From assembly GCF_022682305.1 (NCBI RefSeq), contig NZ_CP093529.1, forward strand, positions 310,001 through 374,000: a stretch of 64,000 bases of DNA, read 5' to 3'. This stretch comes from Shinella zoogloeoides (GTDB lineage Bacteria > Pseudomonadota > Alphaproteobacteria > Rhizobiales > Rhizobiaceae). The position numbers and the translations under genes are program-made. Below the pieces are notes generated by a model that saw only the letters and a program-made list of their open reading frames with translations, was not told the DNA's origin and made no database searches. Below are positions 11,201 to 18,613 of this stretch, in pieces. Within the stretch, counting starts at the first letter, position 1. Every line of letters begins with the position of its first letter.

Positions 11201-11741
11201 CGATACCTACTACGGCGACGACATGAACGGCGGCGTCGGCATCGACACGCTGGACATGGCGTCGATCACCGCGGCGATCACAGCCGATCTCGGCACGGGC
11301 TACATGATGCGCGGCAGCGTCTCCAGTACCCAGACGGGCACGGACACGCTCTGGAATATCGAGAACATCGTCACCGGCTCCGGCAACGATACGATCACGG
11401 CGAGCGCGGCGGTCAACATCATGGACGGCGGGGCTGGCAACGACACCTTCCGCTTCCTCTCGGCAGCCGATGCCAACGGCGACACGATCCTCGGCTTCCA
11501 GCCGGGCGACCGGCTCGACCTGTCGGCCGTGGACGCCAACGGTGCGACGAACGGCAACCAGACCTTCACGCTGGTGACAGGAGCCTTCACCGACCGGGGC
11601 CAGTTGCTGGTGACCTACGAGACCCGCGCCGACGGCGACTACACGGTGGTTTCCGGCAATACCACGGGCAATGTCGATGCCGATTTCAAGTTCAGCATCA
11701 AGGGAACCCATAACCTCGCGCAGAGCGACTTCAACCTCTGA
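2277..11741 (+). CDS. Giant secreted double-domain heme peroxidase with RTX calcium-binding repeats
   Basis: About 3154 residues. The start at 2277 is preferred over upstream in-frame codons because GGAGGG lies 4-5 bp before it. Two animal-type (peroxidase-cyclooxygenase superfamily) heme peroxidase domains are visible. Domain 1 has FFGQFFDHGLD (distal His312 preceded by Asp311), GDGRGNEN (Arg567, Glu570) and YRFGHSML (proximal His703). Domain 2 repeats the set: His2273 with Asp2272, Arg2432/Glu2435 and His2530. These match myeloperoxidase Asp94, His95, Arg239, Glu242 and His336, so both domains look catalytically complete, with potential ester links to heme. RTX nonapeptides (GGxGxDxUx) occur at about residues 1067-1200, 1355-1380, 1930-1990 and 2862-2966. 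A cadherin-like/VCBS-like stretch lies at about 1830-1920 and a highly acidic linker at 2748-2848. There is no N-terminal signal peptide; together with the C-terminal RTX block and downstream secretion genes this indicates type I export. Two-domain peroxidases with hemolysin repeats are known in bacteria (peroxicin-like); the substrate is unknown. Confidence 0.92.
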   Translation: MAIHLNQHDLTFILKQIKIAEAHSNGTPITEIRLDAQGNPITDRAWYTNPLTFDAAAARAVPDAKTPFGLRTVDGSYNNLLEGRELWGAADQPMPRYLDPNYIDGGAETPFSLGPGPLGPVTNTNYGVDGTSTFPGTGLNGGHTGNVVDTDPRVISNLVADMSANNPAALYAALVFAESADPYADLAELMAARVTQAQAAAMAVTAQTAFDAAMTVLNAATTAYAANADPAAVAGLIDAIQDAATGVAESGLALDRANALAADPNAGFLALAEEKGLVIQNGSLVIPNVAPDEGISAPFNAWMTFFGQFFDHGLDLISKGGNGSIFIPLKADDPLIAGADGILGNADDLPPSMRFMVLTRSETVFDENGVPTQRNTTTPFVDQNQTYTSHASHQVFLREYVMGPNGPVATGRLLGGQDGGLATWDDVKAQAKNLLGIELTDGDVLNIPLIHTDAYGEFIRGANGLPQIVTGINPDGTPSSLVSGSLPVAVNTFAAGAVRIGHAFLDDIAHTANPFNSQTGALKTADADNVVNDLNADGRIDGTETPLPAGQYDDELLGRHFITGDGRGNENFGLTAVHHIFHSEHNRQTVIQKLTILEEGDLAFVNEWLAVDIDAAALASIKASLQGTIDKNAYIENSPLVWDGERIFQAARFATEMQYQHLVFEEFARKVQPAVDPFVFNSVTDINPAIFAEFANVVYRFGHSMLTDSLPRAFFSADAATNHLDVVDEGLIKAFLDPVDFDRDGGVSHEEAAGAIVRGLTNVRGNAIDEFVVDALRNNLLGLPLDLAAMNIARGRDTGMPSLNQAREQLFAATGHSFLKPYANWTEFAVGLKNPLSVVNFIAAYGTHAAITTALTLADKRAAAWELVFGVEADGVTVSDIADRVAFINGAGQYATDKGGLDNVDLWIGGLAEKILLFGGMLGSTFTAIFEAQLEALQDADRFYYLTRTQGLNFIDALENNAFSKMIMANTDITMPGADGIRGTADDEVRHHIGIDSFTKYDHVLEVNVQYQQDYNGAAAGKDPLGNDAVLEALGLTKVERDMPTAFQGYYQNYLRFFGGEHVVLGGSAGRDVLIGDLGDDAIWGDAGNDYIEGGQGVDLIMGGAGDDVILDEGDDGDFIKGDAGDDVISSSNGLDILMGGEGKDVVFAGVDSTEIFAGEGDDFLLGGDGADFLLGNEGDDWLEAGGGFDTTAGDNSELFFNSTILGHDVMFAGSDEHDFDAESGDDIMVQGESVMRNEGMFGFDWASYQGAQFDADADMRIRIFTTEEQDILRNRFDKVEALSGGDGNDNLRGDDRAAGDLPAVPTVNNTEALFFKDELSQAGLARIEGLRALLGDLVSDVPEGNSEAVVAFTGGNILLGGGGSDRLQGNGGDDFIDGNARLNVRIRIVGLGEENDADNEIATIYSLKHTFTGNEGTFVPIAWIGKTMFELLVAREIVPSQMHIVREIIANDGDDSDIDTAVFNDNLQNDDGSFNYTITANGDGTVTVTHVNVSNIDDAVTGRPLISDGVDTLRNIERLEFRDQVVVFTPPQLYLQRTSATRSETFNSTSYTDNDGIWTDDWAETGDDGSSTSDNGQIRISNNRLEFDGASQGVGNGAVIQRGVAGLAGAVSATVSFDYGENIEAGETVLVEFSRDGNPANLQTLVTIGSTSGNNTSTGTLALTGPFTAGAFIRFTVSAMDNDNDVAWVDNLNITGVTAQNVHYQATFTEGNGTATGADVPIASNPLIVENDRIVSARVVLTNAQAGDSFDIPGNLPGNINSSVQAIGGQIVVTLTGNEPNIANWQAALQAIEFRNNSQTPSSIPRVIQVTVNDGFLDSNIATTTINVVPVNDVPNAGNDAILTNFTGNFSVPVWMLLANDTDADGQALNITNATEGQGQFAVALAAGVINVTRTTTDARQFTYTVSDGTATDTANVSVQVDTTPTNGGNGAEILLGDAAGTVFNGNGGNDIIMAGGGNDTVSGGTGDDLVVWNAGDGRDFVDGGGNTDTMRVVGNATAETYNIYTRAAWLALAGNTAAQLNANTEIVIARGATNNAAIIAELDNIEEIVIDGMGGGDTFNAVGNFGGTSLLTSTITLNGGSGDDVVNFSALSSAHRIVFRSNGGNDTVIGNVRPQDVIQLAPGEDISSYSLASNGNGTQTFSNGTHSITFTGTVPPQFQNGSSTGGTALDDEDLEDLLDMVRDPAFDRDSSGYGNNAGHPHWGAGGNPFIRLTEAHYTDGASGIRETALTPREISDILSNQDNDGNGVEESIPNSFGGTSLLTFFGQYFDHGLDFVAKGQPGYVAIGSSSFPIDAPRSNIVPGTGVNGVPAEYINNTSPYVDQNQAYGSHNAITDVLRKWEVGSNGQAVQTAYLLAGDVDATGRALLPTLSHLRDNYRVMTGGGELTSEDISNFDGSGQPLLIDFIPVYSSPGQLDLDAIGHYFIAGDGRANENVMLTSMHTIWARNHNYWVDQIKAQTDGAWTEAEYFQAARMMNIAEYQRVVFTEFATAMAGGFDGDDEHGFEGYDPDVDASISVEFSQAAYRFGHSMLNETVSYVDGNGQLQQISLVQAFLNPGQLSSLGIDALIAGSVEVPHQAIDVDVVNALRNQLVGRPLDLAALNIFRGRDMGIAPFNTVRAELYEKTHLTALRPYTGWADFAQRNAISTAMLAKLQQAYPDGFETMDLWVGGLMEKPMAGQLGSTFGYIFLEQLNRLQHGDKLYYLEIFDDSMFTGENSITFAEIIKRNTGLTGLPENVFDTDGSNAADSDDDDIFGNVDDEDDTPDNGNDDDDGDNPDDGEDDEDDDQPDEDDDGDDEDDDEEEDDDDDDDEDEDEDEDEDDDTPGGGDTDDDDDGDTLDDDDDGDGVVVPPASPSVRVGTPGADVLTGAAGADTIIGHEGDDVLTGAGGADIIRGGTGDDFIDGGDGRDVIFAGAGNDDVFGGADADMVYGEAGDDRILAQGGDDLVNAGAGNDTVFGGEGNDLFVAEAGDGNDTYYGDDMNGGVGIDTLDMASITAAITADLGTGYMMRGSVSSTQTGTDTLWNIENIVTGSGNDTITASAAVNIMDGGAGNDTFRFLSAADANGDTILGFQPGDRLDLSAVDANGATNGNQTFTLVTGAFTDRGQLLVTYETRADGDYTVVSGNTTGNVDADFKFSIKGTHNLAQSDFNL
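10520..10821 (+). repeat. Low-complexity Asp/Glu-coding tract inside the peroxidase gene
   Basis: About 300 bp of GAC/GAT/GAG codons encode roughly 100 residues that are mostly Asp and Glu, including a (GATGAA)n run near 10710-10737. It separates the second peroxidase domain from the C-terminal RTX block. Such a tract could act as a flexible, calcium-binding, strongly anionic spacer and is prone to replication slippage. The frame is kept throughout. Confidence 0.8.
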
Positions 11742-11830
11742 TCCGCAGAGACCAGAGCCGCGGGGCCGCCGACAAATATCTCGTTCGGCGGTTCCGTCCA
11801 GCAACAAAGGATGGTTCAGGGGATATCGAC

Positions 11831-13600
11831 ATGCACGCCAAGGACGCCAGGAACGCATCGCTGAGCAAGGGGGGCGAGCAGCTCACCCGGGGATTCCGCG
11901 GTGTCTTCCTCTTTCTCTTCACCACCTCCGGCATCATCAACATGCTGGCGCTGACCGGCTCCATCTACATGCTGCAGGTTTACGACCGGGCGCTGTCGAG
12001 CGGCTCGGTGGCGACGCTGCTCGCCATTTCCCTGCTTGCCGTCGGCCTCTACTTTTTCCAGGGCCTGTTCGACATCATCCGCTCCCAGGTCCTCGTGCGC
12101 GTCGGCGCGAAACTCGACCGCAAGATCGCCCCGCTTGCCCATGAAGTCGCGGTCGACATGCCGCGCTTCGGCTTTTCCACCGCAGAGGCGCTGGAACGCG
12201 GCCGCGACGTCGATACGGTTCGCGGCTTCCTCGGCAGCCAGGGTCCCATTGCGCTCTTCGACCTGCCGTGGATGCCGCTGTTCCTCGCCTTCGTCTATAT
12301 CCTGCATCCCTTCCTCGGCGCGCTGACCATCGGCGGCGCCTTCGTGCTCGCCATCCTGACCGTCGTCACCGAGCTGATGACGCGCCGCTCAACCAAGGCG
12401 CTGCACGAGGCGGTGATCAACCGCAACACGATCGCCGATTCCAACGCGCGCAACGCCGATATCCTCAAGGCCATGGGCATCGCGCGCCGCGCGGTGCGGC
12501 GTTTCGACAAGGCCAACGACGCGCATCTACGGCTGCAGACCCGCACGAACGACATCAGCGGTACCTTCGGGGCGATCTCGCGGGTCCTGCGCATGATCCT
12601 GCAATCGGCCGTGCTGGGCCTCGGCGCCTATCTGACCATTCGCGGGGAACTGTCGGCCGGCGCGATCATCGCCGCCTCCGTCGCCTCCGCCCGGGCGCTT
12701 GCCCCCATCGATCTTGCAATCGCCAACTGGAAGAATTTCGTCTCCGCGCGGGCCGCCTACAACCGGCTCAAGGAGACGGTGGTGGCGCTTTTGCAGGCGC
12801 GCCGGCCCATGCCCCTGCCGGTACCCGTCCGCTCGCTCAAGGTGGAGAACATCACCGTGGCCGCGCCTTCGTCCGGGCGCGTGCTGCTCGCCGATGTCAG
12901 CTTCGAGCTGAAGGCCGGGCAGGCGGTCGGCATTATCGGGCCGAGCGGCGGCGGCAAGACGACGCTGGTCAAGGCGCTGACCGGCGTCTGGCCGGTGCTG
13001 CGCGGCAGCGTGCGCCTGGACGACGCTGAACTCGAGCAATGGTGCGACGAGGCGCGGGGCAACTATATCGGCTACCTGCCGCAGGACGTGTCCCTCATGG
13101 ACGCGACCGTCGAGGAGAACATCTCGCGGCTGAATGCGGAGGCCGACTCGCGCCATGTCGTCGAGGCCGCCAAGGCCGCCGGTGTGCATGAGATGATCGT
13201 GCGCATGCCGGAAGGCTATCTCAGCCGGATCGGCCCGCTGGGCGCGGCCTTGTCCGGCGGCCAGCGCCAGCGCATCGGGCTTGCCCGGGCGCTCTACGGA
13301 GGCCCCTTCCTGCTGATCCTGGACGAACCGAACTCCAATCTCGACGGCGAGGGTGAGGCGGCGTTGGCTGCCGCCATTCAGGGCGTGCGGGCACGCGGCG
13401 GCATCGTCGTGGTGATCGCCCACCGTCCGAGCGCGCTTGCGGCCGTCGATCTCGTCGCCGTGGTGCAGAATGGAAAATTGACCGCCTTCGGCCCGAAGGA
13501 GAGCATTCTCGGCGGCGAGCAGCGCCGCATGGAACCCTCCGTCGATCCCGATGGCAAGAAGGAAAGGCGCGCACAGGTTTCCGCGCGGTTGCTGGCATGA
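11831..13600 (+). CDS. Type I secretion system inner-membrane ABC exporter (PrtD-like)
   Basis: A 589-residue half-size ABC exporter. The N-terminal membrane domain has several hydrophobic helices (about residues 30-75 and 140-290). It is followed by a nucleotide-binding domain with Walker A GPSGGGKTT (around residue 375), signature LSGGQRQRIG, and Walker B LLILDEPNSNLD. No N-terminal C39 peptidase or C39-like domain is seen, so it belongs to the PrtD/LapB-unlike class that moves RTX proteins with uncleaved C-terminal signals. It starts 89 bp after the peroxidase gene and overlaps the next gene by 4 bp (ATGA), indicating a transcriptional unit. The natural cargo is the peroxidase and possibly other RTX proteins. 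No TolC-type outer-membrane partner is encoded nearby, so one must be supplied from elsewhere. Confidence 0.93.
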   Translation: MHAKDARNASLSKGGEQLTRGFRGVFLFLFTTSGIINMLALTGSIYMLQVYDRALSSGSVATLLAISLLAVGLYFFQGLFDIIRSQVLVRVGAKLDRKIAPLAHEVAVDMPRFGFSTAEALERGRDVDTVRGFLGSQGPIALFDLPWMPLFLAFVYILHPFLGALTIGGAFVLAILTVVTELMTRRSTKALHEAVINRNTIADSNARNADILKAMGIARRAVRRFDKANDAHLRLQTRTNDISGTFGAISRVLRMILQSAVLGLGAYLTIRGELSAGAIIAASVASARALAPIDLAIANWKNFVSARAAYNRLKETVVALLQARRPMPLPVPVRSLKVENITVAAPSSGRVLLADVSFELKAGQAVGIIGPSGGGKTTLVKALTGVWPVLRGSVRLDDAELEQWCDEARGNYIGYLPQDVSLMDATVEENISRLNAEADSRHVVEAAKAAGVHEMIVRMPEGYLSRIGPLGAALSGGQRQRIGLARALYGGPFLLILDEPNSNLDGEGEAALAAAIQGVRARGGIVVVIAHRPSALAAVDLVAVVQNGKLTAFGPKESILGGEQRRMEPSVDPDGKKERRAQVSARLLA

Positions 13601-15558
13601 TCATCGAAGCGAAAGGCACCCAGACGGAGCCGAAGCCGGTGCCATCGGCAAGTCGCTACCTCCTGAAGAGCATGGATCGGCAGTCCCATGGTCCGAAGGT
13701 GGTTCTTCTCTTCCTCGTGGGCCTCGTCCTCTACCTGAAGTCCATGTTGCCGGTCTGGCTGACCGAGCCGCGTGCCGAGAAGTTCGAGCCTGTCGACGAT
13801 AGGACGTCGGCGGGCGAGGCGGAGGAGCCGATGGAGGAAATCGAGCCGCTCGCCGCCGCGAAGCGGGCGGAGGAACCGGACGACGCGGTGACGACCGGTT
13901 CCGTCCTGCCGAAGGGCACCGTCGGGTCTGCCAGCGCGCAGATTATCGAGCTGTTCGGCGGCTCGGCTCCCATGCCGCCTGCCGTATCGCTTTCGGATTT
14001 CCTGACGCCGGAAAAACCGCTGGCGTGGCGCGACCCTTCCCTGCCTTTCGTCCCGGTGGATTCGGCGAACGACAACAGGCGGAGCGGCGGTGCTCCGACG
14101 GGTGGCGGTATTCCGGAGATCGACGACAACGACGGCCCGCCGCCGCGCGTCGTGGACGAGGATGATGATGACGACGACGATAGCACCAACCGCGCGCCGC
14201 GCGTGACGGGACCGGTCTATCTCATGGACATCACCGGCTGCATCGCCCTGGCGATCTCGCTGTCCGACCTCCTGCGCAACGCCTCCGACCCCGATGGCGA
14301 TACGCTGGCGATCCGCAACCTTCAGGTCTCCTCGGGCAACCTCGCCGTTTCGCCCGGGGGAGGGTGGGTCTTCCAGGCGGCGGCCCAGATGGAAGGCCTC
14401 GTCACCATCACCTATCAGGTGACCGACGGGGCGCTTTCGGTCACCCAGCGGGCGATTTTCAAGGTCGTGCCGGAAAACGTGGTCATCGGCACGGATGCCG
14501 ACGACCGGATTCTCGGATCGGTCTGCCGTGACACGATCGACGGCCGCGACGGCAACGACAATATCGATGCGCGCAGCGGCGACGACACCGTTTTCGGCGG
14601 CGCGGGCGACGACCATATCGTGGCGGGCGAAGGGCACGACACGGTCTATGCCGGCGCCGGCCATGACATCGTGTTCGGCGGGGCCGGCAACGATCGGCTC
14701 TCCGGCGGCGACGGCAACGACCGGATGTTCGGCGAAGAGGGCGACGACATCCTCTTCGGCGATGCCGGCGACGACGTTCTTTCCGGCGGCGCAGGCGAGG
14801 ATATCGTCATGGGCGGCGAAGGAAACGATCTTGCCCGGGGCGATGCCGGGAACGACCGCATCGACGGTGGGGCCGGCGACGACGAGCTTCATGGTGACGC
14901 GGGCGACGATGTCCTCCTCGGCGGCGAGGGCCACGACGTGATCCACGACGGGGCCGGAATGGATGTCGTGCAGGCCGGTGCCGGCGACGACCGGGTGGTG
15001 GCCGCCCTCGACGCGGTGGCGGATGTCTACGACGGCGGCGAGGGAAGCGATACGCTCGATTATTCCGCCGCGATCGAGGATGTCTTCATCGATCTCGTCA
15101 ATGGCACGGCCTGCGGCATCGAGATCGGTGAGGATACGATTTCGGGGTTCGAGGCTGCCATCGGCGGGGCGGGCGACGATCACTTCCTGGCCGGCGGGCA
15201 GACGCCCGCACTTCTCGAAGGCGGGCTTGGCCGGAACATCTTCGAGTTCGCCCAGGAGCCGGTCGCCGCGGTTGCGGTCTTCGAGATCGCCGATTTCAAG
15301 GCGGGCGACAGGGTGAAGATGAAGAAATACGACATCTTCGAAAAGGTCTTCGACGAGTTCGAGAACGAGTTCGCCAAGATCTACGGCGACCATGTCGACG
15401 AGGATGATGTGCGCATCCGCTACCGCAACGAATACAACGAGACGGCGGCGACCGACCACACCGTCATCGAGGCCGATTTCGACCGCGACGATACCTATGA
15501 AACCACCATCCTGCTCAACGGACGCTATGCGCTGGTCATCGTGGAGGCCATCGCCTGA
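13597..15558 (+). CDS. Membrane-anchored RTX/cadherin-like calcium-binding protein
   Basis: 653 residues. A short basic N terminus is followed by one hydrophobic helix (about 35-55, VVLLFLVGLVLYLK) and a low-complexity acidic/proline linker. A cadherin-like domain follows (about 198-290; NRAPRVTGP...SDPDGDTL...YQVTDGALS), then a long array of GGxGxDxUx nonapeptides (about 292-470) and a C-terminal domain with an acidic DEDDVRIRY segment. The helix is not a cleavable signal, so I infer an inner-membrane anchor with the calcium-binding part in the periplasm. The gene overlaps the ABC exporter by 4 bp and is followed 27 bp later by the HlyD gene. Lying between the two secretion components is unusual for a cargo; it may be a substrate-retention, calcium-buffering or structural part of this exporter. 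No exact function is recognised. Confidence 0.8.
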   Translation: MIIEAKGTQTEPKPVPSASRYLLKSMDRQSHGPKVVLLFLVGLVLYLKSMLPVWLTEPRAEKFEPVDDRTSAGEAEEPMEEIEPLAAAKRAEEPDDAVTTGSVLPKGTVGSASAQIIELFGGSAPMPPAVSLSDFLTPEKPLAWRDPSLPFVPVDSANDNRRSGGAPTGGGIPEIDDNDGPPPRVVDEDDDDDDDSTNRAPRVTGPVYLMDITGCIALAISLSDLLRNASDPDGDTLAIRNLQVSSGNLAVSPGGGWVFQAAAQMEGLVTITYQVTDGALSVTQRAIFKVVPENVVIGTDADDRILGSVCRDTIDGRDGNDNIDARSGDDTVFGGAGDDHIVAGEGHDTVYAGAGHDIVFGGAGNDRLSGGDGNDRMFGEEGDDILFGDAGDDVLSGGAGEDIVMGGEGNDLARGDAGNDRIDGGAGDDELHGDAGDDVLLGGEGHDVIHDGAGMDVVQAGAGDDRVVAALDAVADVYDGGEGSDTLDYSAAIEDVFIDLVNGTACGIEIGEDTISGFEAAIGGAGDDHFLAGGQTPALLEGGLGRNIFEFAQEPVAAVAVFEIADFKAGDRVKMKKYDIFEKVFDEFENEFAKIYGDHVDEDDVRIRYRNEYNETAATDHTVIEADFDRDDTYETTILLNGRYALVIVEAIA

Positions 15559-15585
15559 AGCAGGGCATAGCAAGGGGATATGGCC

Positions 15586-16923
15586 ATGATGATGAAGCCC
15601 AACAGCATCCATCCCGCTCCGCTCGAAGAGGAGGAGGACGAGCAGCCGTTCCGTTTCGGCCGGCATATGGCGGCCGGCCTTTCGCTCGCCGTCCTGCTTC
15701 TGGCGGGCATCGGCGGCTGGGCGGCGACCGCGGAACTGACCGGGGCGGTCATCGCCTCCGGCTCGGTCGCCGTCGACCAGAAGCTGAAATCCGTGCAGCA
15801 TCGCGACGGCGGGATCGTTCGCGCGATCGCCGTGCGCGAGGGCGACTTCGTGGAGGAGGGGCAGGTGCTGCTGTCGCTGGAGGACGCCCAGACCAAGGCG
15901 GAGCTGTCCATCGTCCGTTCGCAGATGATCGATCTCGGCGCACGCAGGGCGCGGCTTCTTGCCGAGCGCGACGGCCTTTCCCGCATCGATTTTCCGCAAG
16001 GTCTGATGGCCGAGGGACCTGAGGCGGACATTGCTATGGCGGGCGAAACGCGGCTCTTCGAGGGTAATCTGGAGCATCGCCGCAGCCAGAAGCAGCAGCT
16101 CGATCTCGGCATAGCCCAGATCGACGACGAGATGGCGGGCCTGGAAGCCCAACGTGTTTCCAAGAGCGACGAAATCACGCTGATCTCCGCCGAGCATGAG
16201 AAGGTGCAGCGCCTTGTGCGCAAGCAGCTCGTGGAGCACGGCCGCCTCTACACCGTGGGGCGCGACCAGGCGCGTCTTGCCGGCGAGCGCGGCGAGATAA
16301 CGGCCGCCATCGCGCGCGCCGGGACCCGCAAGAACGAGATCCGCATTCAGATCATTGCGGTAGACGAGCAGGCGCGGACCGAGGCGCAGCGCGAACTCGG
16401 CCTCGTGGTGACAAAGCTTTCCGAGCTTCAGGATAGGCGTGCGGCCATCGAGGACCGCCTTTCGCGCACGGAACTGCGCGCCTCCATCTCGGGCGTCGTG
16501 AACGAGCTGAAGGTCTACACGGTCGGCGGCGTCGTCAGCCCCGCCGAGGTGCTGGTGACCATCGTGCCGGACAATGCGCGGCTCACGATCGAGGCGCGCA
16601 TATCGCCCGCCTCCATCGATCAGGTCGCCGCCGGCCATGCGGCGCGCCTGCGCTTCTCGGCCTTCAATCAGCGCACCACGCCGGAGCTGGCGGGAACCGT
16701 CGCCCAGATATCGCCGGCGACGAGCCGCGACCCGGCAACGGGCGAGACCTACTATCTCGCCCGGATCGACGTGACGCCGCAGGAACTGGACAAGCTTGGC
16801 GCCGCCCGGCTGCTGCCCGGCATGCCCGTGGAAGTGTTCATCTCGACCGAGCGCAGGACCGCGCTTTCCTACTTCGTCAAGCCGCTGGCCGACCAGTTCG
16901 CCCGGGCCTTCCGTGAGCGATAG
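15586..16923 (+). CDS. HlyD-family periplasmic adaptor of type I secretion system
   Basis: About 445 residues. The first in-frame ATG is at 15580, but 15586 gives better spacing to the AAGGGG ribosome site. The N terminus has a cytoplasmic tail with EEEEDEQPFRFG, then one transmembrane helix (MAAGLSLAVLLLAGIGGW). This is followed by a lipoyl/barrel half motif (SGSVAVDQKLKSVQHRDGGIVRAIAVREGDFVEEGQVL), a long alpha-helical hairpin, and the returning barrel (LRASISGVVNELKVYTVGGVVSPAEVLVTIVP), the typical PrtE/HlyD order. It bridges the ABC exporter and an outer-membrane TolC. It closes the export operon and is followed by a hairpin terminator. Confidence 0.93.
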   Translation: MMMKPNSIHPAPLEEEEDEQPFRFGRHMAAGLSLAVLLLAGIGGWAATAELTGAVIASGSVAVDQKLKSVQHRDGGIVRAIAVREGDFVEEGQVLLSLEDAQTKAELSIVRSQMIDLGARRARLLAERDGLSRIDFPQGLMAEGPEADIAMAGETRLFEGNLEHRRSQKQQLDLGIAQIDDEMAGLEAQRVSKSDEITLISAEHEKVQRLVRKQLVEHGRLYTVGRDQARLAGERGEITAAIARAGTRKNEIRIQIIAVDEQARTEAQRELGLVVTKLSELQDRRAAIEDRLSRTELRASISGVVNELKVYTVGGVVSPAEVLVTIVPDNARLTIEARISPASIDQVAAGHAARLRFSAFNQRTTPELAGTVAQISPATSRDPATGETYYLARIDVTPQELDKLGAARLLPGMPVEVFISTERRTALSYFVKPLADQFARAFRER

Positions 16924-16931
16924 GATGATAT

Positions 16932-16961
16932 GTCCGCCGGCCCCTTCGGGCGCCGGCGGAC
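16932..16961. terminator. Hairpin between convergent genes
   Basis: GTCCGCCGG and CCGGCGGAC form a GC-rich stem closed by a CC-TTCG-GG tip. It lies between the ends of the HlyD gene and the convergent symporter gene. There is no strong T-run on either side, so terminator function is likely but unproven. Confidence 0.55.
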
Positions 16962-16974
16962 GGCGTCTCCAAGG

Positions 16975-18387
16975 TTACTTGCGCGCCCAGATGGCGTGCT
17001 CGATCTTGCCCTTCAGTTCCGGATAGGCATCGGGATCGAAGCGCGGCTCGCCGATCTTCTTCTGGTCGAAGTAATCCTTCGTCAGCTTCGCCACGGTGCC
17101 GGAGAGCAGCACGATGGCGACGAGATTGACCGAGGCCATCAGGCCCATCGCCGCATCCGCCATGTTGAAGACGACGGCCACCGTCGTATAGGCGCCCCAG
17201 ATGACCATCAGCAGCACGGCGACGCGCAGCGCGGCGATGGTTCCCTTGTTGTCGAGCTTCAGGAAGACCATCGCATTCTCCGAATAGGCGTAGTTGCCGA
17301 TGATCGAGGTGAAGGCGAAGAAGAAGATGGCGATGGCGATGAAGTAACGGCCGGCCTCGCCGATATGGGCGACCATGGCCTCCTGCGTCAGCGGCGTGCC
17401 GGTAAGTTCGGAGCCGGGCGTCATCACGCCGGAGAGCAGGATCATGATGCCCGTCGCCGTGCAGATCAGGATCGTGTCGATGAACACGCCGAGCGCCTGC
17501 ACGAAGCCCTGGCTGGCCGGATGGTGCGGCGAAGGCGTGGCGACGGCCGCGATATTGGGCGCCGAACCCATGCCGGCCTCGTTGGAGAAGAGGCCGCGCT
17601 TGACGCCGTTCAGCATGGCGCCCGCCACCCCGCCGGCCGCCTGCTCGATGCCGAAGGCGCTCTTGACGATGAGGGCGATGATGCCCGGCACCTCGGTGAT
17701 GTTCGCCAGCACGACATAGACCGCCATGCCGAGATAGACGACGGCCATGAAGGGCACGACATATTCGGCGACCTGGGCGATCTGCCGGATGCCGCCGAAG
17801 ATCACCACCGCCGTCAGCACGGCGAGGGCGACGCCGACCCAGAGCTTGTCGATGCCGAAGGCGCCCTGCATGGCGTCGGCGATGGAATTGGCCTGCACCG
17901 CGTTGAAGACCAGGCCGAAGGCGATGATGAGGCAGACAGAGAAGATGACGCCGGCCCAGGGCGCATTCAGCCCGCGGGAAATGTAGAAAGCCGGCCCGCC
18001 GCGATACTGGCCGTCATGGTCGGTGATCTTGTAAAGCTGAGCGAGCGCGCTTTCCGAATAGGCGGTCGCCATGCCGACGGCCGCGACCACCCACATCCAG
18101 AACAGCGCGCCCGGCCCGCCGAGGAAGAGGGCGACGGCGACGCCGGCAAGGTTGCCCGTGCCCACGCGCGAGGCGAGGCTGGTGCACAGCGCCTGGAACG
18201 GGGTGATGCCGCTGGCGTCGCTGGCCGGGGCTTTCATCACGGAGCGGAAGAGTTCCGGAAAATGGCGGAACTGGATGAAGCCGAGGCGCAGGGTGAAGTA
18301 GATGCCGACCGCGATCAGTCCATAGATGAGGACATAGCCCCAGAAGATGGTGTTCAGGAAATCGATGATGGCGTTGAGAACGGTCAC
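16975..18387 (-). CDS. Sodium:alanine symporter family (AGCS) permease
   Basis: 470 residues when started at the GTG at 18387, which has GGAGG five bases upstream; longer readings upstream lack this and add non-conserved residues. The protein has about 10-11 hydrophobic helices and the AGCS family signature region (GNLAGVAVALFLGGPGALFWMWVVAAVGMATAYSES split over two helices). The family imports alanine or glycine with Na+ across the inner membrane. It is transcribed alone, divergent from the gene at 18614. Nothing visible identifies a regulator. Confidence 0.92.
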   Translation of the reverse strand: MTVLNAIIDFLNTIFWGYVLIYGLIAVGIYFTLRLGFIQFRHFPELFRSVMKAPASDASGITPFQALCTSLASRVGTGNLAGVAVALFLGGPGALFWMWVVAAVGMATAYSESALAQLYKITDHDGQYRGGPAFYISRGLNAPWAGVIFSVCLIIAFGLVFNAVQANSIADAMQGAFGIDKLWVGVALAVLTAVVIFGGIRQIAQVAEYVVPFMAVVYLGMAVYVVLANITEVPGIIALIVKSAFGIEQAAGGVAGAMLNGVKRGLFSNEAGMGSAPNIAAVATPSPHHPASQGFVQALGVFIDTILICTATGIMILLSGVMTPGSELTGTPLTQEAMVAHIGEAGRYFIAIAIFFFAFTSIIGNYAYSENAMVFLKLDNKGTIAALRVAVLLMVIWGAYTTVAVVFNMADAAMGLMASVNLVAIVLLSGTVAKLTKDYFDQKKIGEPRFDPDAYPELKGKIEHAIWARK

Positions 18388-18613
18388 TGTGGCCTCCCTG
18401 CAGCACGGACGGCACACGGAGGCCATCGACGACCATACGTGTTCGCCGCTGCATCCGGTGCGCGTGATTTGAGATGAACTGACGTACCGATACTTGCATG
18501 GTGGGGACGATGCCGCAACCTGCAAAAAAGAGCCTTGCCGCAAGGCGGGCGAGCCGTTGCGCCATGACCGTCCGGCCGTGTAAGGAAGCGCGTCTTCCAC
18601 CAGTACGGAACCC

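Noticed and set aside
14470..15000. Regularly spaced repeats that could suggest a CRISPR array
   Set aside because: The period is about 27 bp in frame, coding GGxGxDxUx RTX nonapeptides. There are no constant repeats with unique spacers and no cas genes.
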